A stretch of DNA of 21,690 bases from CAYWNA01 sp964459305 (GTDB taxonomy: Bacteria > Planctomycetota > Planctomycetia > Pirellulales > Pirellulaceae): NCBI GenBank assembly GCA_964459305.1, contig CAYWNA010000229.1, positions 1 to 21,690 of the forward strand, written 5' to 3'. Shown here in pieces: positions 7,775-16,200 of the stretch. The notes beneath the pieces were generated by a model, which was given only the letters and a program-made list of their open reading frames with translations, did no database searches and was not told where the DNA came from. The translations under genes were made by a program, and so were the position numbers. How positions within the stretch are numbered: the first letter of the stretch is position 1; the number at the start of each line of letters is the position of its first letter.

Positions 7775-8995
7775 CTATTCTTGCTCCTGCCGATTGCTTT
7801 CCTCTTCTGGCGCGGTCGGCAGGTAATACACGTAATCAACCAAATGCCAAATGTCGCTCGGCATCAACCGGTTGTCATCCGGAGCGGCCCCTTCCGGCTT
7901 CACCGCAGCCGCCGGCATCGGCGTTCCGGCGATTCCGTCGCGAATCCGGCGGTATAAGTCAACAGGCCGGCCACCGCCGCGATACATACCTCGCCGCAGA
8001 TTCCGGGGCCGGATCTTTCGCGGTTTCAATGCTCCCAACGCTACATAGTCTTGACCGGCGTCCGGATTCCGGGGATCGAAAATCTCCTTGGTCCAATCGT
8101 CATAATCGTCGGCTGGATCACGTTCGGTGTTTGCGTCCTCGTCCTCGTGACACTTCCGGCAGTTGGCAACCTCGCCGAAAAACAACTTGCGCCCATTTTG
8201 AATCGAAACGGCCAAGTCCCAATTCTCCGGCTTTACCGGCACGTCCTGAATCTTGCCAGGGACATCGATCCATTTCTGCACAATGTCTGCCACGATTGAC
8301 TTGACGTACTTCATCTGTTCGGCCAACTCCTCCTCGTCGCTGTCCCGCAAGGACATGTCGACCAAGTGGTCGTACTCGTCCAACTGGTCGACAGATTCGA
8401 AGATCAGGAATCGCTCCACTTCACCACGAATCGAAAGGTACTTCGCGTAATGCACCAACGACTCCAGTTCGTCGTCCGGTAGCAGTTGAAAAGAAGGCAT
8501 CGCCGTGCCCGGAATGCCCTTTTTCAGGGTCGACTTCAGATCGGCGTCCGTCGGCGGAGTGCTGAGGCCCGACGTCGATTTGAACTTGAAGATCCCACGG
8601 CGATAGTCGCGCGGGTACGGGTTTAAGAAAACCGCGCTCGGGCCCGCGCCGTCGCCGCCGATTCCATGGCAGCGAGTGCAGTGCCTTCGTTCCCGCCCGC
8701 GCGGCTGTCCCCTCCGGTCCCGGCCTACCGGGCCAGCCGTCATGCCCAGCTTCTCGGCGTCCAGGATTTGACCGATATCCACGTCTTCTAGCGAAGGTAA
8801 ACGCGGCTCGCCAGGTGTGCCGAACAGAGCGACCAGGGCGTCGCCGATGTCCTGTTTCTGCTCGGGAGTCAACTCCGTGTGCGCGGTATCCTCCTGCTTT
8901 TTCAAGTAGACGGAATTGAGCCGAAACTCTGATTCGGACGCACCGCACCCGGCAAGTGCGAAGGCCAAAGCAGAAAGGAAAACACCGCCGAGCAT
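7775..8995 (-). CDS. Dihaem c-type cytochrome lipoprotein
   Basis: From the ATG at 8995 this is a 406-residue exported protein. The N-terminus has a lipobox LAGC with Cys17, predicting a membrane-anchored lipoprotein. Two cytochrome c domains are visible. The first has CTRCH (106-110) with likely Met166 in GTAMPSF. The second has CRKCH (279-283) with likely Met360 in GTPMPA. Between them is a charged helical segment (about 190-250). It probably passes electrons to a terminal oxidase, supported by haem A synthase next downstream. The frame stays open to 9181, with ATGs at 9079 and 9070, but that stretch is read through palindromic repeats and precedes the signal peptide. No clear Shine-Dalgarno supports any start, so the start is uncertain. 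Confidence 0.87.
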   Translation of the reverse strand: MLGGVFLSALAFALAGCGASESEFRLNSVYLKKQEDTAHTELTPEQKQDIGDALVALFGTPGEPRLPSLEDVDIGQILDAEKLGMTAGPVGRDRRGQPRGRERRHCTRCHGIGGDGAGPSAVFLNPYPRDYRRGIFKFKSTSGLSTPPTDADLKSTLKKGIPGTAMPSFQLLPDDELESLVHYAKYLSIRGEVERFLIFESVDQLDEYDHLVDMSLRDSDEEELAEQMKYVKSIVADIVQKWIDVPGKIQDVPVKPENWDLAVSIQNGRKLFFGEVANCRKCHEDEDANTERDPADDYDDWTKEIFDPRNPDAGQDYVALGALKPRKIRPRNLRRGMYRGGGRPVDLYRRIRDGIAGTPMPAAAVKPEGAAPDDNRLMPSDIWHLVDYVYYLPTAPEEESNRQEQE

Positions 8996-8997
8996 GC

Positions 8998-9021
8998 GTT
9001 CCCAAGCCGGAGCTTGGGAAC
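8998..9021. repeat. Palindromic repeat abutting the cytochrome c start
   Basis: gttcccaagc and gcttgggaac form a perfect 10-bp stem around a 4-base loop. Another ttcccaag unit lies just beyond, within 9022-9040. The hairpin ends two bases upstream of the ATG at 8993-8995. Read through on the - strand it gives the peptide SSQAPAWERM, which from memory recurs in over-extended planctomycete ORFs, so this is probably a dispersed repeat rather than coding sequence. Confidence 0.8.
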
Positions 9022-9126
9022 TTGACCAAACTTGGGAATAGGAACTGCGCCGCCCAACGGAAGAAGTCATTCGTGACATGCTCTGGTTTTCGAACTGCGT
9101 AGAGGCGAGTCTGACTTCGCGCCGCA

Positions 9127-9304
9127 GTTGCAAAAATATGTAGGACGGATTGCCAATCCGTCCCTGAAATACCTGTGCCAACCGTAAAGACGTTGTTTGT
9201 TGCTAGATCTAACGTTTCGTGATGTCTAGCGGCAAAGCTGAAATATGCGGTTGATGCCGCAATGGACGGATTGGCAATCCGTCCTACGAAGAAGTTTATG
9301 CAAC
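9127..9304. repeat. Nested foldback element with two inverted 24-bp palindromic units (MITE-like)
   Basis: Two identical 24-base units sit in opposite orientation at 9140-9163 and 9264-9287. Each is itself a palindrome (ggacggattg, one base, caatccgtcc). Further pairs are nested around the same centre near 9215: gttgca/tgcaac at 9127-9132 and 9299-9304, caaccg/cggttg at 9179-9184 and 9248-9253, and a 12-bp inner stem at 9196-9207 and 9225-9236 with two G-U wobbles. No coding sequence is contained. The layout fits a non-autonomous miniature element or a structured RNA. No target-site duplication was confirmed. Confidence 0.75.
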
Positions 9305-9429
9305 GTTGGGGTTCACGCAAGTCGCCCGCTCCAGGCGATTCCAGAATAGCGGCTCCCAATGGACGAAGGCAAGGCGGGTACTATTTCGCCGTTCTTTCTC
9401 CTGGCAGAACGGAATCATCACTGCAGACG

Positions 9430-11385
9430 TTAGAGTGATGCTTCGTCTTGCGTTGCGGTATCGCAACTGCCTTTTGCCGGTGGTTCTGGTGCCTTCTCGA
9501 AGTAGGGCAGGAACTTCAGGTAGAATGAGGCGACATGTTGGATGGTATCAACGCGGAACCATTGGCGAGTCAGTTTGAACCGAATGCCACCGACCGCACG
9601 CTTGGGATTCGGGACCGAATAGACCGATTCGCGCGTGTTGCATAGACGCAGCGTGGCCCACGCGACCAACCGTAATGCCTCATCGTACCGAGCGATCCTC
9701 TGCCCATCTCCGACTTTCCGGGCCAGCAGGTACGCCGCAAGCAGCCCCTCGGCACGCGCCCCGTCCGGATAAGGATGATCGCCGAATTGGTAGAAGAAGG
9801 AGCCGGCATAGTCCGGATAGGGCGCTCGGCGCGGCGCGTACATGTGATCCACCATTTGGTCGGCGTCTTGAAACACAGGATCGCTGTACAACTTTCGCCG
9901 GAACTCCGGCGTGTCCCACAAGTCATTGATGCCCATCATCAACCACGAATCCGCCGGCAGGCTCGTGTAGTGCTCGCGATAGATACGGGGCCGCTCGATG
10001 AACAGAAATCGAAGCGATTCGTGAACGCGAGCGTAGATGGCGTCCCGCTGGGCCTCCGACTCACAGACATGCTGACAGTAGTTCGCCAGTCCGATGACCG
10101 CCTCGCCGGGGTAGTAGAAGGAAAATAACGAGCGGTTCTCCGCTTCCGTGACCTTTCGGTCCAGATAGACGTGGTAGTACCGAAACTCGCCCGAGTCCAG
10201 GATTTCGTTGACAAGATGGTTTGCCAGCAAACGCGCGTGTTCGGCGTACTTCGGCGACCGGAACAGCCGCTGATAGAGCGCCAGCATGTACAGCCCGATG
10301 CCGCTTCCGCCCAGTTTGCCTTTTTGGTTGTAGTGGGCATAGGCGGCGGGTTTTCCGTTCGGAGCCGTATAAGGGACGAGTTGCTGAATGAAAAAGTCGA
10401 TGCCGGATTCAATCGCCTCTCGCGACACGGGATCGAACGACACACCCGCGATGCCATCGGGCCTTTCGACGCCGGAAGCCGAATCTCCAGTGTCGTGCAG
10501 GGTGTGAGTGTGAAGAACCGTGATGACGCCGCCACAATGACGTAGCAGGTTGTAGTAGGGATTCGTATCGGGATCTCTGGTGGGATGCTCGTGGTCGCGA
10601 TGTGAATCCGTGGCGCCGTCGTAGTAGTACACAAATCGACCGTCCGAATGGCGGTTGTTGACAATCCACCCCACGCCCGCCGCGGCAGCGGCGGAGATCG
10701 TCTCCTTCGTGGCGGGGGTCACGGCCGGATAGCCGCGATAGAGGCGAATCCAGCCATCCGCCGTACTGACGAAACTGACCGACTGGAAGCGAAAGAACTC
10801 CAACTGGTCGATAGGCGTATCAGGAAACAGCCGTTCAACGCGCCGTCTTAGTTGACCCAGTCCCAGGATCGACGACACGAATCCGTCGCCCGGCAATATG
10901 TATCGGCGTTGTTCAGGTCCGACGATCCGCAAACCGTCGATGCCGAACTCGAAACGATTGGCGTCAAGCGCCGACTCGGACAGCGAGGCAAAGTCAACGG
11001 GAGCCGGTTCGTCCACGATGAAGTCGAACTGCACCCGGCAGTGGTCGCGGTCCTGCATGTCGAATTCGCCAATCCGCGGATGGGCAAGCGCGCCTGTTAC
11101 AGTTTGCCGGATGTTTTCAAAGGCCGGAGTCGCCGTGGCTCGAACCACCATCAACCGCGGCCTGCCAGGCTGGTAAAGCGTCAAGCCAAAGCCCCAGAAG
11201 TTCTTGGGCAATCCGCTACGTTCGAACGGCGCAAGTACGTCCGCCACTTTCGAGTCCGAAAGAGATCCGTCCTGCAGAGCGCCTCGCAACCTGTCGAAGA
11301 AGCCAGTTTCGTCCGCGGTCAGTACCACGGGTCCCGTGGTACGTTCCATATCAACGAGGCCGGTAACGTACGTTGAATTGGTCAT
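9430..11385 (-). CDS. Unidentified two-domain protein: possible AMMECR1-like domain plus alpha/alpha barrel
   Basis: This is a 651-residue protein with no signal peptide, the last gene of the Fic-Mur operon. Residues about 60-215 have an order of motifs recalling AMMECR1 (ENIRQTVTGALAHPRI, then GIDGLRIVG and RRYILPGDGF); this is a weak match by eye. The remainder looks like an alpha/alpha barrel as in glycosidases or sugar epimerases, with KLGGSGIGLYMLALY, YYPGEAVIGLANY and EGLLAAYLLARK, and a His-rich stretch HCGGVITVLHTHTLHD. Catalytic residues cannot be assigned. The ATG at 11385 shares its A with the TGA of the preceding gene (TGATG), and AAGGAG lies just before it, so translation is probably coupled. 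The role is unknown; context suggests it processes or receives the product of the upstream enzymes. Confidence 0.8.
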   Translation of the reverse strand: MTNSTYVTGLVDMERTTGPVVLTADETGFFDRLRGALQDGSLSDSKVADVLAPFERSGLPKNFWGFGLTLYQPGRPRLMVVRATATPAFENIRQTVTGALAHPRIGEFDMQDRDHCRVQFDFIVDEPAPVDFASLSESALDANRFEFGIDGLRIVGPEQRRYILPGDGFVSSILGLGQLRRRVERLFPDTPIDQLEFFRFQSVSFVSTADGWIRLYRGYPAVTPATKETISAAAAAGVGWIVNNRHSDGRFVYYYDGATDSHRDHEHPTRDPDTNPYYNLLRHCGGVITVLHTHTLHDTGDSASGVERPDGIAGVSFDPVSREAIESGIDFFIQQLVPYTAPNGKPAAYAHYNQKGKLGGSGIGLYMLALYQRLFRSPKYAEHARLLANHLVNEILDSGEFRYYHVYLDRKVTEAENRSLFSFYYPGEAVIGLANYCQHVCESEAQRDAIYARVHESLRFLFIERPRIYREHYTSLPADSWLMMGINDLWDTPEFRRKLYSDPVFQDADQMVDHMYAPRRAPYPDYAGSFFYQFGDHPYPDGARAEGLLAAYLLARKVGDGQRIARYDEALRLVAWATLRLCNTRESVYSVPNPKRAVGGIRFKLTRQWFRVDTIQHVASFYLKFLPYFEKAPEPPAKGSCDTATQDEASL

Positions 11386-12095
11386 CACTCCTTCGCCATG
11401 AACTCCCGAATACGTTCGTAGTCTTCGATATAGTCTACCTCCGCCCAAAAGAGTCCGGCGATGTCACGCACATGGACAAGGCCATCGTCCTTGATCGTGC
11501 GATAGACCGCATCCTCCCACCAACAGGCGTAGTCCCCGCGTACCACGTGATCCACTATTTCCTGTCGGAATTTCCCAATGTCCTTGCAGTCCAACTTCCC
11601 GATGCCCACATACTCGCCAGTGGTTTCCGCGTTGGATAATTCTTTGCCGTAGTTGGTAAGTCGTGAGCCCTCCCAGGTGAAACGGTAGTCGGCATCGCTG
11701 ATCCGGGTGCTGTCTGCCAGCATGACCGGTGACTCCCGCAATGCAATTACCGTGTCCAGAATACCTCTCTCGAAAAAAACGTCTCCGTTCATGATCATGA
11801 GGTCGTCTTCTGCGGAGAGAAAATCCCGGGCAAACCAGACAGATGAGACCGAATTGGCGACGCGGAAAAAAGGGTTGAAGTAGCGAGTGTAGCGATATCC
11901 TTCCAACGCCTGATGGATGTGCCGTTCCTGGTAGCCGGTGACGATGGCGATGTCGTCGATCTTCGCTTCGATCAGCCGGTCCAGTGTGCGCTGGATCAGT
12001 GGTTTCCCACCAATGTCTATGCAGCATTTCGGCTGGCCGTGTAGGTGGCGGCTGATGCGGGTGCCTACTCCCGCAGCTAATATCAGAACCTTCAT
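11385..12095 (-). CDS. LicC/PntC-like nucleotidyltransferase
   Basis: This is a 236-residue NTP transferase of the sugar-nucleotidyltransferase fold. The N-terminal nucleotide-binding motif is LAAGVGTR (6-13), followed by PK at 22-23, GGKPLIQRTLDRL, IVTGYQ (51-56) and the metal-binding NGDVFF (103-108). The segment RYFNPFFRVANSVSSVWFAR resembles LicC-type CTP:phosphocholine and PntC-type 2-aminoethylphosphonate cytidylyltransferases, which have NP..(6)N.S in that place, and the size fits. It would activate a small phosphate or phosphonate as an NDP (likely CDP) conjugate. A hexose-1-phosphate substrate cannot be excluded. It follows the aminotransferase gene by 20 bases, with GGGGAGAAGGG upstream of the ATG, and overlaps the next gene. 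Confidence 0.87.
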   Translation of the reverse strand: MKVLILAAGVGTRISRHLHGQPKCCIDIGGKPLIQRTLDRLIEAKIDDIAIVTGYQERHIHQALEGYRYTRYFNPFFRVANSVSSVWFARDFLSAEDDLMIMNGDVFFERGILDTVIALRESPVMLADSTRISDADYRFTWEGSRLTNYGKELSNAETTGEYVGIGKLDCKDIGKFRQEIVDHVVRGDYACWWEDAVYRTIKDDGLVHVRDIAGLFWAEVDYIEDYERIREFMAKE

Positions 12096-12115
12096 GGCCC
12101 TTCTCCCCGCTAGTC

Positions 12116-13201
12116 TTAGGGCAAACTGCTGCGCGCCGATCGTTTGCCGTAGTAATCGAACAAGGCCTCAATCAGGTGATCTGTGTATTCAATGGTCACG
12201 TGGCCCATGTGTGCCACGCGAAATACGCGGTGTCGCAGGTCACCGCCATTCGGTGTCACCACCATGTCGTAGCGCGCTTCCAGGTCTCTCACGATGCGTT
12301 CTGCCGACAGTTCGTTGGTCGGGGTCAGGGCGGTCATGGCGTTCGGCATCGAGGGGGAGAAGCATGCCAGCGGCAGTGGGGCAATGGAATTGCGAAAATG
12401 GTTCGCGACGTCGGCCAGACGCTGCTGCTCTGCGGCGATGCCGCCCCCCAGCAATTGTCGGAGACGTAGCTGCAGTTGCAGCATGATGGTGATGGGCGGC
12501 GTGAAGGGAGTCTGCCCTCGCGTTCCATCCTTCAGATAGCTGTGGAAATCCAGGTAGAGCGAAGCGGGGCGGACGATTCTCTCAAGTGCGCTGCGTCCAA
12601 GCAGTACCATAGAGAGTCCCGGCGGTAGCGCCAGGCCCTTGTGTGAACTGACGATCAGCGCGTCGATGCTTTGTGCACACATTTCGACAGGATCGCTAAT
12701 GAACATGCTGATGCCATCCACGATATTCAGCATGTTGTGACGCCCGACGAAATCGCGCACTGCATCGAGGTCATACAGCAGCCCGGTGGTGGTTTCGTGG
12801 GCGTTGATCAGCAGGGTGTCACACGACTCCGTCTGCACCCTGCTGCTCATCTCCGCCAGGTTATCCAGCCGCACAGGCAGGCTGTGATGTGGCTGTCGAT
12901 GCGCGACGCAGATGTCGACAAAACGCTGTCCGAATCCTCCGCCATTGACCACCAGTGCCCGGTTGCGTTCGCTCAGCAGATTGATGACACAGGCCTCCAT
13001 CGCCGCGGTGCCCGAGCCCGCGAGGAAAACGACGCGACTCCCCGCGGGCGCGCCGGCGAGTTCCAACAGGCCTGACTCGCACTCCAGTACGACTTCGGAA
13101 AAGGCCTGGTTGCGAAAGTAAGGCGGCTGTTGCGCTCCCAGTGCCAGGATGTCCGGGCTTATCCTGACCGGGCCGGGGGTGAAAAGGAATCTCTCGGACA
13201 T
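12116..13201 (-). CDS. Class V PLP-dependent aminotransferase (2-aminoethylphosphonate transaminase-like)
   Basis: This 361-residue fold-type I PLP enzyme belongs to class V. LFTPGPVRI opens the protein (residues 6-14). GSGTAAMEA (62-70) binds the PLP phosphate, Asp162 in NIVDGIS contacts the pyridine nitrogen, and SSHKGL places the Schiff-base Lys at 188. Arg328 in FRVAHMGH probably binds the substrate carboxylate. The overall pattern resembles alanine:glyoxylate and 2-aminoethylphosphonate-pyruvate (PhnW) transaminases. PhnW-type enzymes are known to occur beside, or fused to, PntC cytidylyltransferases, and a nucleotidyltransferase is encoded directly downstream. No phosphoenolpyruvate mutase gene is in the window, so a phosphonate role is unproven. 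It starts 8 bases after the Fic-Mur stop and shares that gene's high G+C. Confidence 0.88.
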   Translation of the reverse strand: MSERFLFTPGPVRISPDILALGAQQPPYFRNQAFSEVVLECESGLLELAGAPAGSRVVFLAGSGTAAMEACVINLLSERNRALVVNGGGFGQRFVDICVAHRQPHHSLPVRLDNLAEMSSRVQTESCDTLLINAHETTTGLLYDLDAVRDFVGRHNMLNIVDGISMFISDPVEMCAQSIDALIVSSHKGLALPPGLSMVLLGRSALERIVRPASLYLDFHSYLKDGTRGQTPFTPPITIMLQLQLRLRQLLGGGIAAEQQRLADVANHFRNSIAPLPLACFSPSMPNAMTALTPTNELSAERIVRDLEARYDMVVTPNGGDLRHRVFRVAHMGHVTIEYTDHLIEALFDYYGKRSARSSLP

Positions 13202-13207
13202 CAGCGA

Positions 13208-13211
13208 CCTC
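13208..13211 (-). promoter_or_regulatory. Ribosome binding site of the aminotransferase gene, overlapping the Fic-Mur stop
   Basis: GAGG is part of TGAGGT, where TGA is the stop codon of the Fic-Mur gene (13210-13212). Six bases separate it from the aminotransferase ATG at 13199-13201. This implies translational coupling of the two genes. Confidence 0.7.
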
Positions 13212-16200
13212 AGAGCAACTTGGTATGGGCCAATTGCCGGAGAATGGCATCCGCCACGCGCCCCAGGTAGAGGTAGGCATTCCCTATGATGAACAGTAGG
13301 TCGCCATCCTCCAACTCGTCGATCAGTGCCTTGGCCAGGGCATTGATGTCATCGCTGTGCCTCACCAGTGTGATATCGTCGCGGAGTTGGTCATGCACAT
13401 AGTGCATGAAGTTACCGGTGGTCAGCAGCTGGGAGATACGACTCTCATTGATCAGCGTGCCCAACTCGACATGTGACTCTCTCGTCCAATCGGTGTCATT
13501 CTTGGTGGAAATACCTCCCACCAGCGCCACTGTCTTCCCGCGCACCTGCAATCGAGCGAGGTCACCAAAGGCAGAACGCACGCCTTGTATAGCGCCGCGC
13601 CGGGACTGGTCGTAGAACATGACCCGCGCGTCGCCCTTGTGCAGCTCAAACAGCTGCCCCATAGTCTGGTAGGAATCCACGCGGCAAAGGTGCCTGGCTG
13701 CAAGCTCCGGATCGAAACCGAGTCGCGCCACTGTATGCAGTACGCCGACGCTCATCAGCGGGGCATGGGCCTGCAGCATGCCCAGATGGTAGTCGAGTTC
13801 CCTCCCGTCAATGCTCGCCCAGACCCGCCAGCCAATCGGGTCCGGCCTGAACTCGCTGGCCAGGAGTACGGCCTGGCCGTTCTGGTCGCTTCCGTAGGTC
13901 TCGACCGTGATGTCTGCACGGCGCTTGCCAATCGCCTCGATCAACTGGTCCGCGTACCGGTTGTCGCCGTTGACGATAGCCGTTCCACCGGGGCGCAGCC
14001 CCTCGACCACCGAGGACTTGGCCCAGATGATGTTCTCGATGGTCTTGTGCATGTCCATGTGATTCGGGCCGATGTTGGTGAAGAAACACAGGCTGGGATT
14101 GACCAACTTGGCGCGTTCCACACGACTGCGCTCATCTGACCCAACAGACACCTCGTTGATCTCCACCCTGTCGTCGTTGCGCAGGTTCGCCAGTGACAGC
14201 AACACCGGGCCTTCCGTGTTGGCGCTGTTCAGCACTGCATGGACTCGGGTCTGGTGTTTCAACAGATGATACAACTGCACTTTCGCCCCGGTCTTGCCTT
14301 CCGTGCCGGTTACCAGCACGGTTTGCGGGTCTACCTCCCGGCGGACGGAGGCGGCGACCTGTCGAAAGCTGGCATCCACATCGTCCACCAGCAGCAGTGG
14401 TACATTCAGTTGGGCCGCCAACTCGGCGCTGTCCAGGACCAGCGCCTTGGCCCGTGTCATCACGCGCTGAATTTCCCGCAGGGGATCTTTGCCTTCTTTC
14501 CGCCATTCGGGCAGTGCCTTACAAAAGTATACGCATCCCTTGATATTGGTATTGAAGTATCCCACCTGGGCGAAGCGGGTATCGCCGAAGAGATTCTGCC
14601 AAGTGCCGCCCGTGATGCGCTGCAGTCGGGCCGGGGTGAGGTACAACTCACCCGGTCTGGCTTCGGCCCGCTTGTCGAAGCCGGTGATCTTCTCGATCAC
14701 GTCGCTGGCCATATGCAGGAACGTATCGATGTCCTGCTGCGGCAGATCGTTGACCGAAAAGTCGTACAAAGCGGTGGCTGGCGCCAGCATCAGCTCCAGG
14801 CTGTTTTGCATGGCGCGGGTCATTTCAAGGACGAACTCCGCATACGACAGTTCTGCGTCCAGGTTGGGATCATAGAAGATCAGCGGAGGGAAGCCGTGGT
14901 AAGTGGCAAGGTGATTGGCAAGTAATACGGGAAAGGCGCGGCCGTTGCCGTCCGGGAAGGGGTGTGTTAATTCCAGGTCGCGTACCAGGCGTCCGATGGC
15001 CAGCAGTGTGGCGTAACGCGTGTCTGCTCGGGAGATTTCTTCACGATAGCGGGCGATGTGCGCTTTCACCCTATCTGCATACTGTCCGCGCACGGTCGCC
15101 TGCAGCGCCAATCCCTCCGGAGAGGCGCCCGGGGTTTCCAGTAGCGCCTGCTGTGCACCGTCCAGTTGCGGATACCAGGGGCGGTAGCGCAAATCGCCAC
15201 GCCGCTGGAGCGCCTCGTAGACATCCAGAGCATTCAATTCATCGGCGGTTCGTTCGAACCCAGCCGTGTGGAACAACGGCGAGCCGTCCCCGGCGCGCAG
15301 GTCGATGATCTCCGCCAGGCTGTTGATCGTGCTGTTCTTGCCGAAGAAACGGAAGCCGGCCTCGCGGAAGCGATATTCTCCCGGCGTGGATTTCGGGTTG
15401 GCGTCTCGCACGGCATGCATACAGGCATGATGCAATTCCAGAATGTATCGCTCGTCCAGGTCACCGGCTTTGTCAAAGTTGGCCAGGATATAACTCAATC
15501 CGTTCAGCATACCGCGGGTCGAGTTGGGCTCGTTCTCCTCATAGCCCACCCAGCCGCGATACTTCTTGTGGAAACGACCATCTACGAACATCCGCCACAG
15601 TTGCCGCTTGTCCACGGCCTGCCACATCCACAGGTGCGACAGCTCGGGTGCATCCTGCACGGCCTTGATCACCGGTGCAATGCATTGTTGGAACATGCCG
15701 CTCGAGGCGAGTTGCGTCGCCGCCTGGTAATGCTCGCGGTGGTGAAGGCCGTACAGTCGGCCACAGTCCACAGACATCCAGCGACTTCCCCACTTACGCG
15801 GTTCCAGAGATAATCCCTGCTGCAACCTCGTACCGAAACGCACCTTAAGGCGAGCCTGATCCAGGGCCTCCAACCTTTCGATCGCCAACCGATCATCCTC
15901 GACCCGATAAGCAACGAAGCCGATGTGCAGATTCAGGGTGCCCACGCACACGTGCAGCAGGTAACGTGGGTCGCCCATATCGTAGTACGAGCCGAAGAAC
16001 TGTCGTTTCTTGCGGGAACTGGTTTCCGTCCACGCGATGCAGTCTTCCAGAGTGCGCACCCGGCCGTTGCGCACGCGTGAGTTGACCGGTGGAAGACCGG
16101 CCCGGGCAAGCAACTCGTCACACTGCCGAAACATGCCGAACAGCAGCGCGCCTTTCAGCTGCGCCCAGCCGCCGGCCGATTGGCAATGACCATCAAAGAC

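Larger units (their letters stand above)
8996..9429. other. Repeat-rich intergenic region between the operon end and the cytochrome c gene
   Basis: These 434 bases separate the end of the 651-residue protein gene from the cytochrome c start. They contain the 10-bp palindrome at 8998-9021 and the nested foldback at 9127-9304. The promoter of the cytochrome c and haem A synthase genes should lie here, but no confident -35/-10 pair was found. Positions 9305-9429 show nothing recognisable. Confidence 0.6.

Noticed and set aside
9079..9181. N-terminal extension of the cytochrome c protein to 9181
   Set aside because: The extra residues are read through repeat elements and precede a clear lipoprotein signal peptide.
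15490..15530. Class II Fic inhibitory helix motif [ST]xxxE[GN] before the Fic core
   Set aside because: STRGMLNG near residue 294 is in about the right place but lacks the key Glu; calling it inhibitory would be over-reading.
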